Assembly (NCBI GenBank): GCA_001599815.1
Contig: BCIA01000006.1
Span: forward strand, 188,961 to 252,960
Direction of reading: 5' to 3'
DNA: 64,000 nt
Source: Furcasterigmium furcatum
Taxonomy: Eukaryota; Ascomycota; Sordariomycetes; Glomerellales; Plectosphaerellaceae
Position numbers and translations under genes: made by a program. This document shows positions 10,237 to 19,740 of the stretch, one piece after another (position 1 is the first letter of the stretch; each line of letters begins with the position of its first letter). Under the pieces are notes generated by a model. It was not told where the DNA came from. It did not search any database and was given only the letters and a program-made list of their open reading frames with translations.

Positions 10237-11920
10237 TTAGAGCATGAGCATGGCACCACCAACACCGGCGGCGACAACGACGTAGAGGCCGACGGCGTAG
10301 TCGCCGATCGAGAAGACGGCGTCCAGGCGGCGGTTCATCAGACCGAAGCTGCCATCGTCGTCGTTGTCGGAAGAGCCGCCCGAGGGGTTGGAGGCGGGGG
10401 CCCTGGTGGCGGTCGCGGCCCACGCGTTGCTGGAGGAGGCGGACTCGAGCTTAGAGTTGCAAGAAGAGGCGGCGTTGGCGTTGCTGCGGATCTCGGCGTT
10501 ACCGTCATGGTCGCAGGCGGCAGCGGAGTTGCCCTGCTTCTCGTAGTGCTCGTTCATGACGTAGGCAAGCTTGACGGTGTCGTTGCACATGGAGTAGGCG
10601 CCGTAGATACCAATGCTGGCGTTGGGGTGGATGCCGGCGCAGACCTCGGGGTCGTTGCCGCAGAGGAAGCTGAAGATCTCGCCGTACTCGCTGGTGCGCA
10701 GGCCGGAGGCGGGAACGCAAGAGAGCGAGCTATACATGCAGTCGCAGAGCTCACGGTCGGGAGTGGGGGGAAGGCCGTCGGAGTTGACCTCCCAGTCGTC
10801 GGACAGATCGGGGCAGCGGGCGGGGACGTTGGTGGGCTCGTAGTCGCTCATGGAGGTGGACGAGGCGGAAGCGGCGTTGACAAGGGAGGACAGGGTCTTG
10901 TAGTTGTCCATGACCTCGGCCTTGCCGCCGCCCTGGAACTTGACGAGACCGTAGTCGTTCTCCTCCTGGTGGTACATGTAGACGATGCCGCCGGAGAAGA
11001 CGTGGCTCATGTCATCAGAGTACAGGGCGGTGGTGTCCTGGAAGATACGGCCCTCGGCACCATCGGGGACGTTGCAGCCGTACTCGGCAAGGAAGACGGG
11101 GACAGAGTAGTTGGAGAAGAACTCGACCTGCTTGTCGTAGCCGGAGCCCTGGAGGGTGTTCTTGCCGCACCAGGAGTAAATGTTGTAACCCCAGAAGTCG
11201 ATGGCGGACTCCTCGGGACCGCAGTTGAAGTAGTGGGCGGAAGGACCACGGATATCGGGGTCATCGTTGGCGGCGTATCCGACGCCCATCCAGCGGTAGT
11301 CCTTGTCCTTGATGTACTTCTTGGTGTCACGGACAGCGGCCTTGACGAAAGCGGAGGCATCCGTGTTGGAGGCGTTGTTGGAGACCTCGTTACCGGCGAA
11401 GAAGCCGATGACGTTGTCGTACTGGGCAAGCTCATCGATGACGGAGGTGTAGCGATCGAAGAGGTCAACGTTCCAGGCGGGGTCGTCGCGGTTGATGGAG
11501 AGCGAGGGCTCGCCGAGATCAGCGACGACGTAGATGCCGGCCTCGTCGAGCAGGCGGAAGCAGGCGTCGTGGTTCTTGGTGGGGTCGATGGCGTAGACAC
11601 GGATAGTGTTGGTGCCAGCGTCCGAGAGAATGGGGACGTCGCGCTTGCACTTGACCTCGTCGGCGAGGGGGTCGATGTACTTGCCGTCCTCGTTCTCACC
11701 GCCGGCGCCGGAGGGATCCTCCTGGTAGGCAATACCCTTCATGAAGAACTGGGTGCCGTTCTCGAAGAAGAACTTGGAACCCTGGAGCGAAGAGTGTCAG
11801 CAGGCAGCACAAAAGAGGAAGGAGGACGGGCGGTGAACCAACCTTGACGATGATGGGGTCAAGGGCCATGGCCTTGCTCGCGAAGAGCAGGGCGGAAGCG
11901 GCCGCAATCTTCTGGACCAT
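10237..11920 (-). CDS. 1,3-beta-glucanosyltransferase (GH72 with X8/CBM43), GPI-anchored
   Basis: Two exons, 11920-11843 and 11781-10237, encode 540 residues; the 61-bp intron is the only one. A signal peptide of about 20 residues precedes the GH72 domain. The acid/base glutamate is E158 in FFAGNEVSN and the nucleophile is E259 in PVFLAEYGCN. The Cys-rich X8 module (about 345-440, CPDLSDDWEV ... CDCMYSSLSC ... FLCG) makes this a GH72+ enzyme like Gel4/Gas1. A Ser-rich linker with a probable omega site near SNPSGGSSDN and a hydrophobic C-terminus indicate GPI anchoring. It cuts and re-joins beta-1,3-glucan chains at the outer plasma membrane or wall. Upstream lies a long pyrimidine-rich 5' region. 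It is a standard wall-biogenesis gene. Confidence 0.95.
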
Positions 11921-14192
11921 TGTGACGGTTGTCGAAAGTGTCTGGAGAGAAAGGGCTGTGTGGTGAAAGATTTCCGGGAGGACAGCGAACTAATGGATGC
12001 TGTCTGAGGGCGCGGTCACTCGTCTCGCGTCGTCCAAGGGTGAATGGTTGGAATGCGGATGTCGTAGTGGTCGTGTTCCTGGCTTGTCGGGGTTTGTGGC
12101 GATTCGCGGCGACGGCTGGGGATTGTTCGGGCGTCTGGAATTGCTTCTTGGTCCTGCGAAGAGACTTTTCTGTCTGGCGTCGAGGAGTGAATGGGAGCGA
12201 TTGTTGTTTGGTGCTGTTGCGAGTGGGTGACTGTCGTCAAAGAAAGCGGTTTCCAAATGAGAGTGAGAAGGATTAATCAACGGTGGATTAAAGAATAAGG
12301 CGCGAGCGGAAGGTGCTCGTGTCTTCGAAAAAAGCGAGGGTGTTGCTGAAGATGGAGGAAGATGATTCCTTGAAGCGATCGAGGAGGAGAAGGAGGACAG
12401 GAGAGACGGGGGAAATGTCGTTTTGAGCTGGGCCGCTGGATCTGGGCCCAGAGACAGGTACCAGGGGGCGGGCTGCCCACCTTGGCCACGACGGCAGTGA
12501 CTTTCAGGGGCTCGAACCCACCGTTGGCGCCGATGTACCTGCCTGCCATCGAAAGGGGGAGTGGCCAGGGACAGAGCTCGATTGACGAATGACGGGCCGG
12601 ATCAGCGACGGGATGGCGGGGACGAGGAAGGCGCAGTTCTCTCAGCGAGATGCGACGGCGGCGGCCAGGGCCCACAGCGCATCTGGGCCGGTGGTACCTA
12701 CGGGTCGCTCATGGCGCCCACCAAATTAGCGGGGAGATTGACCGTGGCACATGTACCGGGCCGTCGTGTTCTGGTCCAGGGGACCAACCTCATCTCGTTT
12801 CACCAGGGTGGAGGGCAAGGGGTGAAGCACAGTGCCGCGTCGAGTTGGCACTCAGGGGGCAGTAAGGGGGAAGCATGCGACGCGATCCCCTCGACACACA
12901 ATTTTCCTGTGATTCTGTTATCGGCATAACATTCCTTGGCATTTCCTTGCTAGTGACGCAACCCAAGAGGGCAATCAATCCCGTGAGACGGGACATCTCA
13001 CACGGCCTTGCGACACACGGCATCGATTCCATTCTGGACTTCCAATGCTTCCACCGGATTTCGTGGCCAAGAGGGCAATACGTCTTGGCCTCGCTCAGGA
13101 ATGGATAAAGCGCCTCGGATTCCGCTAGGCGCCAACACCGCCAACCTCTCGCACGACGGACCAAGATCTTGGGGCTATTTCGCCTCATGCCCGCCTCTCT
13201 CTGCTTTGTTTTTGTCTGTCATTGGAAATCTGGATCGGGCCCTCAAACCCTCTCACCGGCCGGCGGGAGAAATTTGACTGAATGACGAGCAGCGCTGAAA
13301 ATCGGGGGTCGGATACGGATCAGCACCCCGGCTCTCCACCGCCAACACCTGATTACGACGACTCCCGTCCCATCTCGTCACTCTCTTCGTATCTCTTCTC
13401 GGTGCTTCTGATTGACGTGTCGATTGTTTGCGTCTGTCTGTACTCAAGCATCCAAGCTACTGTTACAGCTGGCTACTGTGCGCGCGCTATGCTGCACCAC
13501 GTTAAGCATATCCTGCCATCCCAACCAACCTTCACTTCGGATCGTCCATCCCAAGAACGGACGGGAGATGATCAAGGTCTGGTCCGGTCGCTCCTATTGG
13601 CGCCGGCCGCCGACGAAACAGGATAGCCCGTTCAATGGTGGCGAGTCTTAATACGAGCTCCCTTCAGGCGACTGGACATCAACCACCCACCGTCAGACCT
13701 GCCATCCATCCCTTCGGACATCCTCCAGCAGCCCAGCCCGTCCCTCCCGCACTGCCGCGGTCTCCGTGTCGCAGCCGCCCGTCATCCACCAGCAGACATG
13801 ACATGCCAGCCCGCTGTGCTCCGTTTCTCTGCTCCACCGACCGCCGGGATCTTCGCTGCTGGCACGTCTCAACCTGCTGGAGCCCGGCGATCGCGCGACG
13901 TTCCGCCAAGCCGTTCGATTGCTTGTTTGCTGCCTCTGCCGGCAGCTGGCGGTCGCTCTCGCGGCTCTATCTCTGTCGTCGGGTGTGTTTCGTGTCAGGG
14001 CAAGATTGCGAAACCGACGATCATGCCGACCGTCATCTCTCACAGCTTCATGCAGCCGGAGGACTCTTTCTTCGCCAGCCCGTGGGTGACGTCTTGTCCG
14101 TTTCTGAGGCCGGTTCGCTGGTTTCGGGCCTCTGGATGGGCGCGTCTGTCGGTCTGTGGTCGTGGTCGTCGCTTTTACTGGATTGCATCGCC
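11921..14192. other. Intergenic region upstream of the glucanosyltransferase
   Basis: A 2.3-kb stretch. The first several hundred bases read as a CT/GA-rich leader and promoter on the glucanosyltransferase strand. The open frames beyond look random and carry no family motif. Confidence 0.5.
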
Positions 14193-14492
14193 TCACTTGC
14201 CGCCCATCTTGAACCACGCCTTGCCGACGACCTCGAGGACGCCGTCCCAGAGCTCATACGTCTCTCGCCAGACGGTCATGGCCGGGTTCTCATTCCGTCG
14301 GCTCTTCTGCGGCTCGTGGTATCGTTCGCCGCGGGATTCGTGACTCGAACGACGATAGTCGTCGTACTGGTAATCCGGTTGACTGTGCCGCCGGGGATGT
14401 GACACCCGTTCGACCTGGTAGGACCCGGCATCGCGGTCCATCCTGGAGGCGTACACCAGCTGTTGCTGGTGGTTGGATTGTGATGTGCTCAT
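14193..14492 (-). CDS. Small hypothetical protein, 99 aa
   Basis: A single open frame of 99 residues that I do not recognise by name. The first 60 residues are polar and basic, rich in Ser, Arg, Gln, His and Tyr (a disordered look). The last 25, WRETYELWDGVLEVVGKAW and following, form a compact amphipathic segment with three tryptophans that looks conserved. A TATA-like CCATAAAAGG lies about 115 bases upstream, and the leader between them is free of upstream starts that would disrupt it. The final codons read GGC AAG TGA GG, which could also be a splice donor (GTGAGG), so a 3' exon is possible. No membrane segment or signal peptide is seen. Confidence 0.55.
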   Translation of the reverse strand: MSTSQSNHQQQLVYASRMDRDAGSYQVERVSHPRRHSQPDYQYDDYRRSSHESRGERYHEPQKSRRNENPAMTVWRETYELWDGVLEVVGKAWFKMGGK

Positions 14493-15773
14493 GATGTATC
14501 GTGTGTTGGTGTTTGTGTGCTTGTGTGCGTGTTGGTGATGTGGTCTGAGTGACTCTTCAGTGAGCAGAGCAACTCGGAGAGAGCCAAGACGCGAGGCTTC
14601 GTCCTTTTATGGTCTCTCGACTGGATGAGGTGCCCATGACTCCTCGCACATCACTTGACTTGTTCCTGGGGTTCAACATCACGCTCATCCCCTGCCAAGG
14701 GGCAGTGCACGAGGTGCCTGTCATCTTTTGGGCTTGCGCCCCCGACCGTACTGCCTATTCCAGCATGCTGTCAGGGGCTTGTGGCCACTAACGATGCTCC
14801 CCGTGACCACTAGCCCGCTCTGGTTCGCCAAGCCTCCCCAGCAGTCCACACTCACTGCCCCCGAGGCCTCTCTCTGTGCTTCTGCCCTGGTGCAGATCAT
14901 CGCCGGTTCACAGTTGCCTTGAGCTTGATCTCATGCTGCAGGTCCTTACATACAGCATGAGCCTATGGTTCATGAGAGATGTCGAGATATGCGCAAGCCA
15001 CTCAGCGCTGCATCAGGGTTCACCTTGGCGATCCTCGTCGCCCACTCCGCGTATCGTCGCTCCCCAGCTCATCTTTCAGTTAGCTTGGAGATGATCACGC
15101 CACGCAAAGGAAGCACTGTCAGCCCTGCGCTGACCACGCTCCGTGATCCTTGACTTGATGCCAGGCTTGCCAGGTTCGCTCACTTCAAACACCGTGGAGG
15201 GTGAATGGCAATATACGCTTCCACCCCCGCCTGCTCCCACTGACAGATATCTGATATGCCATCTCGCGATAATGGCGCTTGAAAGGTGATGGCGGAAATT
15301 TCCTCTTTGGGTAGCCCCGGTACCGCGCTTGGTTCTCTTCAGGACGTTCCGCTGCAACGGCATCGACGCCACGCACACTTGGTCGCGCTGCATCCAGCGA
15401 TGACATTGGAGCTCTCGTAGACTACTGCAATCGGGGTTGCCTGAAGAGGTTGGTCGACGCCTCATCGCACGACGACTGAAGGGGACCTCAGCTGGCCCAA
15501 CAGGATGTGCCCGAGGGCGAGGCCCGATGCTCCCGTCACGTCGTCCGGCTGCTTGGCGGGATCTAGGGATGCTGCGAAGCAGCGGCTACAGCCCTCGCGT
15601 CTGCCTCTCTGAGAAGGTCCGCTGAGACATCTGGTCACGGTAGTGAGACCAGGCGATTGCTTTTGTCGTCGGACTATCGCCGGACCCTCGCTCGCCCTGC
15701 AGCCGCCCTCGGCCCAGACAGGAGGCGCAGACGTTCTTAATTCCACCGCCGCCGTCGCGGCGAGGCTGGCAGA
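14493..15773. other. Intergenic gap (1.3 kb)
   Basis: Apart from the TATA-like element of the small gene I see nothing supportable. Open frames are short and change frame without splice logic. Confidence 0.5.
14603..14612 (-). promoter_or_regulatory. TATA-like element of the 99-aa gene
   Basis: CCATAAAAGG on the minus strand, about 115 bases before the ATG at 14492. Confidence 0.45.
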
Positions 15774-16739
15774 ATGGACGACATCCTGAGCAGACTCAGC
15801 TTCGACTCCTCTCAAACTCGATCCGACATGGCCGCGTCCACCTCGTCCAGATCCCGCTGGACGGACTTCCCGTCCTTCAGCAACTCCGTCGTGCACGCCG
15901 TCCCGAGCGGCACGGTGGATCAGCTCCTCGGCCGGGATCTCTCGGCGCCGCCCTTCCACTTTTCCCGCGTCTTATACGTCCCTCGCCACGATCATCAGGT
16001 CACACATCTGCCCCTGTATGACATATCCGACGAGTATGACGGCGCCGTCAAGGGCGCGCCGATGGGGAGCAGCAAGTACAAAATCAACCTGTCGCTCATG
16101 AGGCGGCCCTCGGGGGACAGGCCGGACGACGAAGTGAGATATTTTCTCGACGTCTACGGAGGGACGCAGGCAAAGCTGCAGAGTCGCTCCAGGGGGGGTG
16201 TTGGCGAAGAGACGACGGTGTAAGTGCAGGTTCCGCCGCGGGCAGCGTCTTGAGATGATGATGGACTCTGACTCGATGCAAGTTCCCTGCCACGTCGCTC
16301 TACCATGACCTTCGCCATTGATTCACCCAGCCGGCTCGGAGTTGTGCACAACTCGGTCACCGTTTCATTCCCCTTAGCAGACCAGCGGACCCCCTCGGGC
16401 ACGATCCGGTTCCCTTACTTCGACATCCGCCCAGGCAACGATGGCGGGCGGCATCTCCAGTGGCAGATCCAGCCCCATGAGCACGGCTCGCTGAGGTACA
16501 CGCTCGTCGACATGAGCTACGACTTCGACCCGGTCGTCAAAGCAATATATCACCACGTAGGCCTCGGGATCACCCTGCCCTCGGGGTACAGCGAGGGTGT
16601 CCTGCTTCTTTCCCCGGACGAAGAGGCGCATGATGAGGATCTGGTGGTCGCGTCACTGCTGGGCGTCCTCTGGCATGTCAGGGAGCTGCACACCAAGAAA
16701 CAGACGCGGCTGCTCAAGCGGCTGCTGGGAAGATTATGA
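15774..16739 (+). CDS. Hypothetical protein, 300 aa, beta-rich
   Basis: Two exons, 15774-16219 and 16283-16739, encode 300 residues. The donor GTAAGT and acceptor GCAAG join in phase to give ETTVSLPRRSTMTF. I do not recognise the family. The protein has no signal peptide or membrane helix, alternates hydrophobic and polar residues as a beta-sandwich would, and ends in a helix (LVVASLLGVLWHVRELHTKK) followed by a basic LLKRLLGRL tail. It lies head-to-tail with the arrestin-like gene 672 bp downstream on the same strand. A link with that gene is possible from position only. The ATG chosen is the first in frame and follows a clean leader. Confidence 0.65.
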
Positions 16740-17411
16740 CGCCGATGCAAAGTTTCTTTCGCTCATCTGTGTAGATTTATCATGTCCGATTTGGAGACGT
16801 GCGCGGCATCACCCGGGAGCTCGAACGGGGCTAGGGAGCACCGGCACGAGGATCGCAACATAGCTTACATTCCCTGTTCAGCTATATTGCCGTCCAATCG
16901 AGGTCGATCTTTCGTAACTTGGAATTATCTCAAGTTTAGCCAGAGGCCATCTCGATCACCTGAGGCTTGATCTGAAGTCTGCTTGTCGGCGTGGTCGTTC
17001 CGAGGGCGGCCATTCGTTCCATGACCCTCTTAACCAGCCATGTCACCGCCAAAAGTCTCCATCGGATTGCATGCCAAGTCACAAATAACCAGGGATATAG
17101 GCCTCGATAACGTAAAAGCAGAAAACTGAGGTCGTGGTCGATATGTGGTGCTTGTCGGAACTTCCGCATCGGGAAACGCTGAACGGCCATGATGACGGCA
17201 CCAGAACACCGGATGCCAGGAATCCCGCGGCCAACGGTCACCTGATAGTTCGCGACTCGTTTGAGTTTCTGAGGAACAAATTTTCGTCTTCAAAGTGTCC
17301 TGCCCATCTTTCACCAGCTTGCTCTGCAGATCTCCTCATGTCTCCTGCTCGGTAGATGTGCTCGACTTGCCACCACAGACGAGACCCATGCTGGACCATA
17401 CCCGTGCGTCC
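16740..17411. other. Intergenic gap before the arrestin-like gene
   Basis: This holds the 3' end of the 300-aa gene and the promoter of the arrestin-like gene. No other feature is supported. Confidence 0.5.
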
Positions 17412-18790
17412 ATGAAGTCTCTGGTCTCTCGGCTCACCGGCGGTAATCACGATGCCTCGATCAGAGTCCAGTGAGTGCTCATCCATGTCTCAAGATGCCC
17501 GGAAACGTTGAGAGCTGAGCGTCATAGACCCAATCATGACTACATCATCTTCAGCGGAAACGAGGACGAGGCTGCAGGCCAATACCTGCGCGGCAAGGTG
17601 ATACTAAGGCTTCCCGTGCCTCAAAAGATCAAGGGTGTGAGGCTATTCATGGTCGGACATCTCAGGCTATCGTAAGAGCGCGGCCTGTCCCCAGCGTTGC
17701 CGATATCTCATCAAGTATCATGCCAGCTAACAAGCGCAGGCCTCACAAGTCAGCCTTAGCCGCCCCCGGAACATCGCAAACAACAACAATATTCGAACAT
17801 GAGTGCGATCCCTTCATCGTTCAGTCCGAAGACATGGTCACAAAGGACGGGCAGCTGGCTGCCGGTCAGTACGAGTGGCCCTTTGAGATCTTCCTCCCGG
17901 GGAGCACACCAGAGACCACCAAAGGCTGCTGCAGATGCAGCATCGCGTACTACATCAAAGCCAACACCATCAGGGGAAACTCTGAATCCCACCCCCAGGC
18001 ATACCGAGCCATCCGAATCATCCGAACCCTGCCTACCTCCGCGGTCGACATGATGGACGCTTCCACCGTGGAAGGGACGTGGTCACGGCCGCTCCGGTAC
18101 TCGGCATCGATCTCGCACAAGGCCATTGCCCTGGGTACCAGCATCCCGTTTGACCTGGATCTCACGGTCCTGGATCGAAAGACGCGGGTGACTTCTGTCC
18201 GGTGCCAGCTTGTGGAGATTCACCGGCTGGACCATCCAGACGTACCCGGGTATCAAGTCTACGCAGGCTCTCGGGAAGTTTGCGGGTGGGATCTTCTCGA
18301 CGGCTCCAACAAGAGGATGGACTCTGTCAATGCGGCGGATGGCTTGAGGGTACACATCGTGGATGCGCTGCCGCTCCCAGCATCTCCTGCCAAGTGCTCG
18401 CCAGATGTCGATGTCCGTGGGATTCAGGTCCGGCATGCTCTCCACTTCGATATTGAGCTCAAGGGCCCGAGCGAAGAGCGATCAAGTGTAAGAGAATCCA
18501 GCCTGTCCATCTTCAAGTCGCTAACGAGAACTCAGCATCGCGCCACACTTCCCCTCTTGTTGTTCGTCTCCCGCGCGCTTCCCATCAACGGATCGGGCAG
18601 CTTCGTCGCGGGTGAGGCAGCCAGTCCTGTTGAGACCTGTACGGGTGTCCCGGTGCCACCGACATACGGAGATCACCTTCGAGACCAAGCGGTCGCAGAT
18701 GAAGAGGGGCCTCCAGAAGGGGAGCTGCCAGCATATGGCGTTGCATCACAACCAGAAAGAGTGAGCGGGAGGAACATCGAGGAGTCATGA
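17412..18790 (+). CDS. Arrestin-like (alpha-arrestin) protein
   Basis: Four probable exons, 17412-17470, 17528-17671, 17740-18487 and 18536-18790, encode 401 residues. Residues 1-60 (MKSLVSRLTGG ... YLRGKVILRLPVP ... GVRLFMVGHLRLS) carry the start of the arrestin N-domain, including the typical GxYxxGxVxL pattern. The middle (QLAAGQYEWPFEIFLPGSTPET, then SIAYYIKA) matches the core YxFPFxxxLPxxLPxS region, and the arrestin C-domain follows. Fungal alpha-arrestins recruit Rsp5-type HECT ligases to plasma-membrane transporters for endocytosis. The C-terminal tail has VPVPPTYGDH and GELPAYG, which resemble PPxY/LPxY ligase-binding motifs. The last intron (48 bp, GTAAGA, CTAAC, CAG) is a multiple of three without a stop, so a 417-residue retained form is equally open. 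Confidence 0.82.
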
Positions 18791-19128
18791 CAGAAGTTGC
18801 GGCACATTGAGGATCTATCTGTTCCTGAGTTGCACATGAAGCTCTCCCTCGGCCTGGGCCTGGGGGGTCACTCGGTCTTGACGACCGACCTTCCTGAGAC
18901 ACTGGGAATCCAGCAATTCGAGACAAGACCACGTCCGAACAACCCTTGTACCGTTATCCACCCACTGTGATGTCCATCGCTCCAACAATTCGGGACTTCG
19001 TGACTTCGTGACTTCGTATCATCGTTCAAAGTGAACTTCCGATGCCACTCCCATCTGCAGTTGTGACCTAGGGAAGAACCCAAGGAGGACAGTCGATATG
19101 GCGCTGAGAGGCAGGACAGCGACTTTGC
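18791..19128. other. Convergent 3' region with a short direct repeat
   Basis: The ends of the arrestin-like and BIR genes face each other here. The unit GTGACTTC is repeated in tandem near 18997-19016. Nothing else is seen. Confidence 0.4.
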
Positions 19129-19740
19129 TCAGTCCCAACGACGCTTCTTGCTGGCTAAGTAGAAGTTAGAGACTAGTGCGAGATGATGGACGTGGAGAGA
19201 CTCACGAGACTCCACGACGTCGTTGCCGTTGACTTGAATAGCCATAGACACGCCAGCACCCTGGATCTGGATGCGCAGAGGGGTCGAAGGGGCAGCCTGG
19301 ATAGACTTGGGCTCAAGATCGGCGACGGTGCGAATGGGCGACATCGCGTTCTTGCCCCGGCGCTGCTTCCTGCCAGTCGGGGTCTTGGGAGTCGCGGCAT
19401 CATCCTGTCCAGGGGAAATGGGCGGGGTGCTCATGGCAGCTTGGGTGACCTTGACCTCGAAGGCCTCGCGGAACTGGGCGAAGATTTCCTCGTGAACGAA
19501 CGGGCACTGAGGCGAGTTGTTCTGGTGATCCTCGTACGGATTGTCGTTGGGATCCCACTTGAAGCACTCGAGGCCGCATGCCTCACACTTGACGTTGTCC
19601 ATCTGGTTGCCTGAGGGGTGGAGCTTGAAGCCTGCACCGGCCATGTCCTCCGCAGTTGGAGTGACCAAGGGCCACTTTCCAGGGCCGCCGTCAACTCCCT
19701 TCTCGAAGAAGGACAAAAGTCGGAGGCAAAACTGGTCCAT
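19129..19740 (-). CDS. Small single-BIR-domain protein
   Basis: Two exons, 19740-19206 and 19154-19129, encode 186 residues. The BIR zinc site is exact, C52-x2-C55-x16-H72-x6-C79, with the usual flanks (KWPLVTP, MAGAGFKLHP, DNVKCEACG, FKWDPNDNPYEDH, PQCPF). BIR domains in fungi are best known from Bir1/survivin of the chromosomal passenger complex, but that protein is far larger, often with two repeats. Here one BIR is followed by a tail rich in Ser, Thr and Pro (STPPISPGQD, ATPKTPTGRKQRRGK) with possible CDK sites and a basic end, SPSKKRRWD, that resembles a nuclear signal. The final intron (51 bp, GTGAGT, CTAAC, TTAG) is in frame and open, so a 203-residue retained form is possible. Confidence 0.8.
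   Translation of the reverse strand: MDQFCLRLLSFFEKGVDGGPGKWPLVTPTAEDMAGAGFKLHPSGNQMDNVKCEACGLECFKWDPNDNPYEDHQNNSPQCPFVHEEIFAQFREAFEVKVTQAAMSTPPISPGQDDAATPKTPTGRKQRRGKNAMSPIRTVADLEPKSIQAAPSTPLRIQIQGAGVSMAIQVNGNDVVESRESLHVHHLALVSNFYLASKKRRWD

Noticed and set aside
10192..11847. Long plus-strand open frame (551 codons) opposite the GH72 gene
   Set aside because: Val/Gly/Ala-rich mirror of a biased coding strand; GH72 motifs on the minus strand are decisive.
12500..12530. T-arm-like GGGTTCGAGCCC on the minus strand
   Set aside because: Only three stem pairs hold; no A box, acceptor stem or T-run terminator around it.
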